From: Zhengitettix transpicula
Taxonomy: Eukaryota > Arthropoda > Insecta > Orthoptera > Tetrigidae
DNA length: 64,000 nucleotides
Reading direction: 5' to 3'
Assembly: GCA_037074705.1 (NCBI GenBank)
Contig: CM073593.1
Location: 19,743,001-19,807,000, forward strand
Shown here one piece after another: positions 28,001 through 40,000 of this stretch; the stretch's first letter is position 1, and each line of letters opens with the position of its first letter. Position numbers and translations under genes: made by a program. The notes beneath the pieces were generated by a model that saw nothing but the letters and a program-made list of their open reading frames with translations, was not told the DNA's origin and searched no databases.

Positions 28001-31000
28001 AATAGCATAATGTCTTGAAGTGTTAAGAAAGAACAAACTTGATCATATACCTGCAAAAAATAAAATCACTATAATAAATGATAATGAAAAAATAAGTAGT
28101 AAATGCAGATACATTAATAAATTAAATATATTATCATAAATAAAATCTTCTCGGTCTTCTAACTGAGCAAAAAATTTATGACCGACGTTTCGATGACGTT
28201 CACCGTCGCCGTCTTCTAGCAAAACCCGAAAAGATTTTATTCATGCTTTACACCGAGAAACACTGCATTCTTTATTACACATTATTATATATAATTTCAA
28301 AAACATAATTCCTAGACAGCAGGTTACTCTATTTGTTTCATAACTTTCATTGTGTCTTTTCTTTAAAACTGAACTATATTTAAAGTTTACTTGCCTTTTG
28401 ATCAAGAGATTTCAGCATAATGTCTTCATTTTCATCTCTTTGGCTCAGTTTGTTCAGAACTTCTAAACTAGCCAATACAATAGCTCTATCAGATGAGCAC
28501 AAACCGTTGGACAATGTTGACAAAATTCCAACAGTTAGTTTATCAGAGGGAGGATCATCCAACATAATTTCTGTTGCAACATTTCCCAACATATCAAGTC
28601 CAAGCATGTGCAAACCGGCCCACCTCGAACCAGCACACAACATCGCGAAACGGATGAAAGCATTATTGCGCGCTAAAACAGGAATGTTGTCATCGTCAAA
28701 ACTTAAATTACGAAGAATGCTAGCAACCTGCAGCACACGCTGTCCAAAATAGTCCTGCGTTCCATATGATCGGCCCAAACAAAACAAATCTCTATCCGAC
28801 GTCAAGATCTCCAGTCTTGGAGGAGGAGTAACATCCGCACTATTCGACGCGTCAACAATCACGTCTACATCCATCGACACCGATTTTTCCACGGCATCAC
28901 TTGGTTTAACTTCAATTTCCAAGTCTACTCCACCCACACATATTTTTTCCGTTACTACTTCACACTCCTTTTCATCATCTTCTTCGTCTTTCACCTTCGA
29001 CTTAGATTTCACAAATTTTGATTCATCGATAAAATCATGAAGTTTCGGGTCCAACAGCGTATCTAACCAAAACTGCCGCAAATTGTTTTTTCTGATGAGG
29101 CCGTAAACTTCATCAAACACCGGACGTAATGAAGCTGAAAAATAAAAAAGTTTTAAAATGAGAAAATCATTTCAAAAACGCAAAACATAATACTGTTTTA
29201 CACATGTACACAATACGTTTTAAAGGTACCAAGTGTCTCTATTAACTGTATATTTAACTTTATAAACGTTAAGTATATACCTAATTCACACATGTGTGCT
29301 TTTGACAGAAACACACACACACACACACACGCACAAATATATATATGGCGGTTAATACTAGAGTGGGCTATCCCATTTCTGAATCTATGTGAGATGAGAT
29401 AATGGGGTTTTTAGTTTTTGATTCACATTTATATCATCCTATTTTCCAGAACTCGTTTGTGCTGCCATTTCTTGAGCTTGGAATAAACTACACACAGACC
29501 ACTCTGGCACTGAGAAGATGGACGGACACAGACTTCCCTAAACAGGAGTTACATAATTTTAGACTAAAATGGGGGACAACCCACTCTGGCATTAACGGCC
29601 TCATATGTTCGCTGCAAACCAAATTCAGAGTGTCATTTCTTTAAAAATTCAGAGTTGACGATGAAGAACTAGATGATTTGAGGTGATTGCATCAAAACTA
29701 CGTCTAATAGCGAAAGCACAATAATGCTTTAACTTACGAATTAATTTCAGTTTTGTACCGGGTGCTGACAAGCAACAACTCGATCGGCGAGTTAACATAA
29801 AAAAAAGGCGAAATCAGAAACTTGGCAAATGTAATTGGAAATTTAGGCCGACAAATATATATCCTATTCCTCAAAAATCAAGTCGGTTGTAAAACGGAGG
29901 TTTACAAGTAAAACAACGGACCCCTGGAATGTTTTCAGCAGTTTGTTCACTTACTGGGGTCCTACTTTGAAGGAGAACATCCATTATCAGCTGAATAAAC
30001 AAAGTTACCGCAATTAATCGTTAATTCATTGTAAACCTTCTGGTGAGTCAAACTGTTATGACCACTGCCCTCCGCCATATTGAATGCCACATGGTAACAT
30101 CCTATTCACATGACCCTTTAAGGAAAATATATAAGTGGAACAGAGACGAATGAGAAATCATTCTAGCCACGATATGATGATCGGCAATGGGTAAATTCAT
30201 TGACATAAGTGACCTTTACAAAGGGCAGATTGTTATGGACCGGTCTCAACGAGCATCTCAGAAACGGCGAAGCTGGCCGGCTGTTCGTGTGATACTGTCA
30301 TCAACACCTAAGGAAACCACGAGTATGCGTCAAGCTGTTGTTTGTCCCCCGCCCCAATAAAGAGCATGGAGGTCGGTAAAGCAGCATACGCTGCCTGATT
30401 TGTGGTAATCTGAGGACAGAGTACAGTATTGATGCAGCACACATTGTTGAACATGGGACTCCGCAGCAGCCGGTCCCTTACGTGTTCCCACGTTGACCCA
30501 GCGACATCGTCAATTACGCTTACGGTGAGCACGTAATCGAGATCGGACTGTGGATCAGTGGAAAGGTGTTGCCTCAGTTGAAAAAAACAGGGAAAGTGTG
30601 ACAATAGATAAAAAATTAAATGATGACCTGTTTCAGTATCCATTCATTGGGAATGACAATGCAAAAATTGAGTCGATGTAATTTAATATTTTATTAAGTG
30701 CAGTTCCTAATGCATAACAGCTTTTAAACATAGCTAAGATTTAACAATTATATAAAGAAGTAGCCAAATATAAGAGAATGTTAAGTGATCAAATAAATAT
30801 CACACGTGTCTGCGTTCCTTTCGTCGCCGGGTTTGTGCGGTGTGTCGTTCTTGTGGCTCTTGCGTTTTTTAATAATCACCTGACGAAATCCGCAAGGATT
30901 GCGGAAAGTGTGGGTTTTATTTTATCACTTTGTCTATTAATTGGCAACTTCTTTGCCTAATTAGTATACTTTTAAAACTGACGTTTAATATTTAATAATA

Positions 31001-34000
31001 GCTAAGATTTAGTAGTCCACGAACAAACGATCGACGTCATTAAAATAAATTCTCAGTGAAAACCAAGAAAAAAAAATATATCCTGAATAAGGTAAGGCCT
31101 GAATCGTTGTAAACTATGAAAACAATGTCCTGTACTCCTCCAACAATTAGTAGTTAACTAAATATGAAATATTTAACCATTAATATATTATATACTCACG
31201 ATGATTGAAGACACCCGCGTGAGCCAAAAGAAAGTTGATAATACGGGGACACTTATCCAGCCTAAGTGTGTGTTTTCCTTCGTTGGATAACAAAGTACAC
31301 ACATTTATGGCAAAATCTTGCTCGTTGGGAAGAGGCGAAAGTAGCGAAAGTGACAAACGTTCGTAATCCGACGCCTTGTAAAGTTCCGTTGACAAGCCGT
31401 TGTAGTATCTTAAATTTTCTGAAACAAAAAGAAACAATTATAATTCTCAGAAATGAATCAAATTTTAAAAATAACTAGTGAATAATTAACGGTAAATACT
31501 TGCTTAATAAAGTATGAAATTTACCCAACTTACAAATTAACCTATGAGCCAATACAAAGAAGTAGGTGTTTTTTTTTTCTAAAATCTGTCCTGAAGTGTG
31601 AAAGAAGACTGAGCTTCCCGCCAGATATGTTACTCCGCTGTGTTACGTAATCCAGGAGGTCAAGGAGTTCACAGTAGCTCATCCAGGAAATGGTTTCCGA
31701 CTAGCACTACAAAACTGTGTAATAAATCAAATACGAATCTCCGGCTGGTGTACATGACGTTGGCAGAATAGTATAGTGAAGCGTCTATTTCGTGCCCAAC
31801 GCAGTTTCTTTGCATTTCTAAAACTCTCCAAACTCGAGATACATCGAGCTTATTTTATTTCACGTGTTAACTAGCGTCCTGGCTCAGATAAACATAGTAA
31901 AGATTTGCACATCGGTAATTTAATATTCTGATTAGATTTTGTTTTCCGGCTTCACAAATTGATTTATTTAATTTCAGGACATAGTAGGACAAGAACAACT
32001 TTTCCAGTATCTGCTTATATTTCATAACAAGAAAATTATCTTACGACCATTAAGAATCTTCAAATTTTTGTGTGTTTACTTACTAAAAAGCGGTGATTTA
32101 TATATAACAACCTATTATCGTTGTAACATACGATTGTAATATAAACCTCAATACATTCTATCATATATTTTATCGGCAGCAGTATTAATCCTATATATCA
32201 ATTGAATATGCATGTAATTTATATATTCAATTCATAATTTATAACTGATAATATTTTATGTTAAAAATCAAGAATTTATTACGTTATATTATTTTATTGT
32301 GGAAATGCAATTATTTTATAGTTTTTGTATTATTTATGCATAGTGCATATCAATATCTGTACTTCATTCCTGCATTTACAATTTATTGGATATATACATA
32401 CAAAACAGTATATTACTTGAGGAAGTGCCTAAATTGTGGGCGAAACGTCGTATTATAATAAATATTTTACTTACTTACCACCAAACCAATAGTATTAAAA
32501 ACAATCTTTTTGAACAAAAGTTCGCTCTTACTCATATTTTCTGACCAATAATTTATAAATGTTTCTTCTGGCGAGTATGATTTAATGAATTATTTATAGA
32601 AATATAAAGTATAAAAATAAAAATCTTGTACAGAGTTGAAGGTATAAATATTTCGTTTAAACAGTTGTTTGTAAATTATAAAAAAAAACCAACGTCGTCA
32701 AATAATAATTTACTTACATAAACCGCACTTATCTGATATGTGGACGAAATGTGGAACTTGTAGCGCCTATCGGAGTATTACCACTTCTTATTACGGAAAA
32801 TTATTTTTTTAGAAAAGTATTCAGGACAGTTGAGTCTACCGTATCTGTGATTATTGGAAATTTTGAAACAAATAGAGGGCGAAGATGTTTTCAAATTCGT
32901 CAGAACATGAGACGTTTGGCGGTATCCATGTATCCAGCCAGCATAGAGCACAGGCCGTCTTTGAGGCCAACCTTTCTCATTAGTTTGTCACATTCGGACG
33001 TTACAATGAAATGGATCCAAAAACGTTAGTGAGAAGTGAGCTAACACAGCATATCACCTGCAAGAGTTCAGTTTTAAGTTTAAGAGAGTGAATTTGGCAA
33101 GGAGGAAATTAAACGTTCTGTTGGTAAGGAAACGTTGAAGTGTCTGGAGACAGATAGTGGATGACCGGCGTGGGCGTTCGGCAGCGCCCCGTGAGATGAC
33201 AGCACTGACCTGTTAGGTATAGGAGGAGTGGGGTAGGTCCGGGACTTCGCGCAGCCTCACACTCCGAAGTCGCAGTCTCCTTCGTGCATTCTCAACTAAG
33301 AGATCTGTCACGGATATTACAGTTTTTAAACACGTGCTCGAACTTGAGGAACTTTAGTGAACAACAAATTATTGGAATGGCAAAAACACGTAGAAATATG
33401 AGATAACGTAAAGACACAAATATTTAGATTATTCCACTGAGTCAATTGGAAGAATCGTAGATAGTGCACGTATTACAGATTGGTTAAAATCATCTACCAT
33501 TTAGATTCGAATATTAAATAAAAAGTTTTTTTTTTATATTTATTCGAATATCCATGTGTGACAGATAAACGTGAAAAAGGAAATTGTAAATAAATATAAC
33601 AAAATAAAAAGGCGACGTCGCTACAATGGAAATATTTATTAGGACTGGGATGAAGCAAGCAGGTCTAAATATGAGTACCTGGGGAAAGCTCTGTTCATTT
33701 TCTGAAGATAAATATATTTTTTCTTCCTCGTATTCAAAATTTATTCCATGGTCCTCTCACGATGGGACACTATTTTTAGGTTTAACATATTAATTTTATT
33801 TTATTTCACAAATTCCACTCAAATTAAATTTGACTGGCTATCTGAAAATGCATTCTTGAAGGGAATGTAACTATTTCTATTAAGAAATGACCGTTCTGAA
33901 ATATGTTATTGAAACTGTGCACATGATTATATGTATGGAGGAAAACTGGAAGAAAAGTGGGAAAATTTTATAAAGAGTAGCGTTACAAAATATTTACAAT

Positions 34001-37000
34001 TTGAAACTGTTACTTAGAAATTTTTTAGGGGTATTGGGTGGTATTCAGGATTAGAGCACCAAAATATGGAAAATTAATAAATAGTATACTAGAGTTTACT
34101 CTTAGTAATTGCTCGTAGTTTTAATGAGGATTGCTAATAAAACCGTTATTTCTGAGAAACTTTCACAATAAATGTTGTTTGCAATCACGTTTAACGATTC
34201 TAACTACGTCATTATTTAATAACTGTGCCAGTAAACCAACGGCTGTGCACATTAACTTGATACCTGCAACTTTGTGCAGTTCGACTGCATCCAATTAAGG
34301 ATCTGAAGTTTAAACGTTTTCGAGTACCATAAAAATCCATTTTTGTTCATGATAGTTTGGATTATTTTTGGAGACAAGTAAAATGCAATTCCCATTAGAT
34401 CATTATCGATCATCAATATTTTATAAATCCAACTATACTATAGTAAAACAACAGAATAAGCATCGGAAAGTTCTTTTGACATGTTTACATTTTATAATCA
34501 ATTTGTATAAGAAAAGAAACAGTTTGAATGATTGTCGTACTTATGGTTCGCTTGTGCTATTTAACGTAGGTAATGTGCTCTCTTATCGTTTAATATAAAC
34601 AAAATCGGCCGCTGGAAGCGTCTATTTCATTAAATGACAAATATTGTAATCAAACTAGAACTTTTACCGAACATTTATTTAAAAAATTGAAAGACCCGAA
34701 CGATGTTATCTTGGTCACTCATTTTCTCCTTCCGAACTAATATATAAAATTTACTCTGCATTCATTTTCTGTGGTCCCACTTTGTAATGTCATAGTATAT
34801 TAACTGCGACTAACGGCTAAGTATAATTATTTTATATTACCGAGTTCTAAAACAACCCGGGCAAAAAGTAAGTAAAGTAAGGAAATAATCAAGTGTCATG
34901 TCAAGATTGTCAGAATCTGTCATAGGAGTAGTGAAATACATCAACCGTTCAATGTTATCCTTAATCTTACAGGGATGCCGCATATTTCACAGAGCAAATA
35001 GCATAGAAGCTATTCCAAAGCGATTCATACAAGAAAGATAACGTTTACTTTAATGTAATAAGTCTGGCGTGTCTGAGGCACCTGAGCCTGCAGTGCCGCC
35101 AACTGCAAGCGGGCAACGCCGCAGTAGTAAAAATAGCAACAACGTTGCGGCGGCATAAGAGCCGCCTCACTGACAGGCAAAACACACGCACACATCACTG
35201 AGAATGACAGCAATGAGTAAGTCACAAACGATTTCAACCTTATCAATGCCTTCATTAGCGCCTGAGGTGGCAAAGGAAACAAGGTTGGTAACAGCGACCG
35301 GAGAATTGTTTGTAGAGCTCCTAGCAAGCACCCAGAGTTCGTTACGGTAGTGCCACGCTCAACAAATTATGTTTCTGAAATTTTAAGGACGAAATATTTG
35401 TGAACAGGCTCAGTTCTGTTTTCAGAAACGACTGCTATAAACCTAAGCTTAGACGCAAAAGGAAACAAAATTATAAATTCATTATTTGACGTGCAATTAT
35501 AGTAAATTATAATGTTATTCATTCAAAATGGAAAAGCAGAAAGACTTATTACAAAGCTACCTATAAAAATTAAATTCAAAACATCATAAAATTTATTCGG
35601 TCAATGTTGTAACACACACACATAATTAGCATAATAATGAATGTTCTCGAAGAGTTCGAATTTCAAAATATTAATTCTTAATATAACCACCACCACCACA
35701 CACAATTCGGGGCTGAATTTCCTTAGTCCATAAAACGCCGCTAAGATTAAAGTGAACACTCGTGAAGCGATTGGCAGACTGCGAATAAATCACTTTCAAG
35801 AAAGTATAAGCAGATCATATTTTAATTTTAGTCGCATCAACAACTATGGTCATTAGCGACTTTGTCCACTTTTTGCATTTTGCTAGCCGGGGAACTAATT
35901 TTGTGGGGACTCTCGGTATGGGAACACACACACAACAACCATGCCCACGCGGGGATTCGAACCCGAAGGTTAGGCCGGGGCAACTGTAAATAGGATGAGT
36001 AAAGACATGAACGGCCCTCGTTCCTTAGTCAGCAGTAACGCAATGACCAGAGTACTGTTTTCCCCTGCGAATCGACAGATCGCAGCTATAAATACAAATC
36101 TCATTACTCGACTCTGATTCTGACGGACGACCGTCCCGGTTTGATCGATCGTTACTGAGTTCATTACAGCCACTAGTAGGGGAAAAGAACCTCCCCCGCC
36201 TATCACCACATCCATGGCTTCGCAGCTTACGGCTCTTGTAATACAAGGATAGCGTTCCAATTCCTCACGGCCGACACTTGAAACAGGACTTGGGGGGAGG
36301 AGGATTCGACACTCACCTTCCATCTGTAAAGTAACTTCAAAATTAACTGCATTTATTCACTGGTTCCTTCCAAAACAATATTTGTTGCCTGTTGTTAAAA
36401 ATGAATAAAAATGGAAGAACGATCGCAAATGCTAAAGAAAACAAAATACCTAGGAACGTCGTTAGTTCGTTTTTTTACCATGTTTTATACAGTTCTCAGG
36501 TATGGACACGTCGAGTCACAAGTTAACACAGAATTGATCAATCATGGCACCCCTCTACGATGCATACAACGATGATTCATCGTGGAAGACTACTTTGAAA
36601 GTTACCCACTTTATATACACATGACACAGAAATAGATGCACAATAGAAGAATTGGCGGAGGAGAAATATAATAGTAGGCCTATGCGGATTTGTAGATACG
36701 ATTAACGTTACTCGTTTTCACTAATTTAAAATATATGACTTTAAATACTTAAATGAAATTTGAAACATGCAACTACAAATTAAACTGGAAGACGTAAAGT
36801 TGATATAAAGAAACTCCCGAGAGCGAAGGGGACTGACTAAACGAACGAGTTAGTGGGGTCTCCTGATAAGGAAACACCTTAAAAAAGCTGCGGGAGTTAC
36901 AACTACATAGGAACTTCTTGGTGAAGTCAGCGTTTTTCATTTAAAAATGGTGGTGTTATAGTTTCTCCGGTGTTTGTTATTTCCAACTATACTGGCTTCC

Positions 37001-40000
37001 AAACCTCAACATTTTGTAGGTTAGTTGGCAAAAAATTAAATGGAATTACTCTGGCGCGTCACGACTAACGTTCATTTGGTTAAGTAAACGTTCATTTTAA
37101 ACAAAATTAAGACGCGATAAAATAAAAATACGAATTTATGAAAGTCCAAAATGTAAAACACGTACATCAGCAAAGAGATTCTGTTATAACGACAAACATA
37201 TGGACAACAACACACAAATTGAATTTATTATACATTTTCACAAAGAGTTTTAATTTCAAAAGTTGAGAAAGCAAGGATATTTAACTATATTAAACTGGTC
37301 CAAGATCGAAGTATCATCAAACTCAGTAAAAATACGCTCCAATAATCGGATAACATGAAAACTATTCTACGCGCACGTGCAGCGAAATTATGAACGAAAC
37401 TATGTAGATGGATCGAGATGAGCAATAGTACTAGCAATATCGGCCTTCTACAGAAGACTATAAGACGAATTAACACAGTATAAGGAGCCTGGTTGGAGCG
37501 AAAATACTAAATGGAATAAAATGTTACACATTTTAAAAGTAACTGGACTTAAATACCGGGTTCAACAGGAATTAATAAGGAGACAAAAATAAATTAAAGA
37601 TTTTCAGATGACATTGTCGTAATTGTAAATGCAGAATTGGCCAAGAATAGAGAATTGACGGACTTAATATAAAAATTGGGCCATTGATTGAGCCAAACTC
37701 ATGCCAGAAAAACCAATTTAAGAGAAATAGTATTCAACGGTTTACGAAACCGATTTTTAAGATAATAAGATCGGAGTGAAGGATTTATAAAAATGAAATG
37801 GGTAACTAGGCGAGGATACACAAACTATTACATTCTGGGTAACAGTTAACGTGTAGAGAAAAATAATGAGGGTCGCAATTGCATTTTTCTGCGGGCTTTG
37901 AGGTTTGGAAGGCCGTACGAGGATTGACTCAGAATCTGCAAGGAAACAGCGGATGGAAAGCTGAGAATCATTGAAATTTATTTCTGTAGATGAATACTGA
38001 AGTTTATATGGATTAGACGAAAACTGATGTTAAATGTATTGGGAGAAATGAGAATGTTTAAATGAATAGGTGTAATGTAGTAGGCAGTAGTGCGTGGTGT
38101 ATAGTGTGCGATTTGAAGGAGGTGCCCGGGCTAGGCAGGCAGGCAGGCGGAGGGGCGCACGGAGCACGCGCCGTGGCCGCGTCGATAACTCAGGGCAGGG
38201 CAAGGCAGCAGGCAGCAGGCAGGCGGCAGGCTAACCTAGCACAGCCAGATGTATTGATTGCGGGGCGGACAGAGCCACGTCAAAGCTGCCCGTGACAGCG
38301 CCGTCATGACGCCGTTCCACAGACGCCTAAAATACGAGTATGCCCACAAACACTGAGGTAACACATCACACTTTCAACTCGGCCACTTACGCTTCACGTT
38401 ACTTTCCTTACTGTAGTTACTGCTGCCCACTACAAATACAAAGCGACACACGTGCAAGGTCCCTTATTTTCTATCCATTCAAATTTTACTAGCAACTTTT
38501 CAGGGCTTTTGCAAAACTCCATGATGCGCACTGATTGCTTCTAGGTGTAGCCGCTGCTAGAGGTCACCCCGCTCTTCAATTAGTAGCTTCCGTAACACAA
38601 TCCATTCGTTACCCTTCTACGTAAGAAATGACCTTACTTGGCGGCTCACGATCGTCTACATTCTGTACTCTTCCGGAACAATTCACGTGTCTATCACTTC
38701 AGAACTGTTCACTAAGCATCCCAATTCGGTCGAACATATTCCTCATTCTAACTGTTGTAGTCTTCCCCAACACGACTCGTTCCATAATTCGTTGCGAAAT
38801 TGACAAAGATTTTGAAGTCAACATTCAAATACTTCACTCCATAGTTCGAATCGCATATTCGATTTGTGCATCACGGAATTCCTTCAAAAATTGATCATAC
38901 ACTCGTCATTCTTCTCCTCAAGTATTAATGATCCTTTACACGTACCGTAATTTGTTAAAGTATTCCTTCGTTCAAAGTATTTTTACTACATTACCTTGTT
39001 TTCCACAGAGTTAAGTTTTACTCTTGCCAATCCGACTCATTATATGAAATTGGAAGAATTTGGATGATTGTAAGACTCAAGTACGTCTGTCTCTAACTCC
39101 ACTTACTAATGTTCAAGGTTTAACTGTTGCCGTTTCCACCTTGCATCACTCCTATCGCTTGATGGATACAAATTTTATAACTACATATTTTTTCAACTGA
39201 AACTCCAAGAAAACGAAAACTGAAATTGAATTGCACACACAGAGTCTTTCGGGATTTATTCTCAAGAGGAAACTAGTCCGGGGGGGGGGGAATGGCAACA
39301 TATCTCTAGAACTCGAATAAAGTAGTAGAATATGTACAGTTCTACAAAGTAAGAAATACGTAAAGTTGGAATAGTGTAGAAGGCGACTGGCATTAACAAA
39401 AAAGGAACATAAAACTTTACCGGTTGTCATATTTTATAGTTCATCTATATATATACATGATATCTACAAGTTCTGACTTATTATTTTATACCATTCCCCG
39501 AATCGTTGTCTTGCAACTACATTCACATGTTCGTGCAGATTATGAGCATAAATTCACAATACCGCACTTGTTGCTCTTATTGCACGGTTTCGCAAAATTC
39601 TTCAGTGAAGTCGCCTATGAGGACCTTATGTGAAACACTACGTGTGTCTCATTTTAATGATTCAATTCCAGTTTGCATCTACACAAGACTCGGATCGGAA
39701 CTGCAGCATCATCCTGTTTCCCTTTAATGACTTCATATGGAATCTTTCTCTCACTTTACTCAGGTCATCACGGATTATTTTCTCCCAAAAATTCGGTAGT
39801 CGAGTTTAATCACTTAAAGTTCGGCAGTGCCGAGTACCAATCCAGTAAGAAGTATTTAAGGGAATTTTATGGCATTACAGAACTTTAGTCCAGTAGACAG
39901 AACTCGTATGTAGCAACGAGAAAGTCCGCTGTCACGGGTGTTTCCTTGAACCCGCGAACCAAGAGGCTACGCACTCTATTACCCACTGTAAAAAGTTGCC

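Noticed and set aside
35970..36323. 117-codon - strand open frame as a coding exon
   Set aside because: It runs straight into a SINE B-box region and is probably repeat sequence; no homology recognised.
38062..38295. 77-codon GC-rich open frame
   Set aside because: Composition-driven (GGCA)n low complexity, with no domain.
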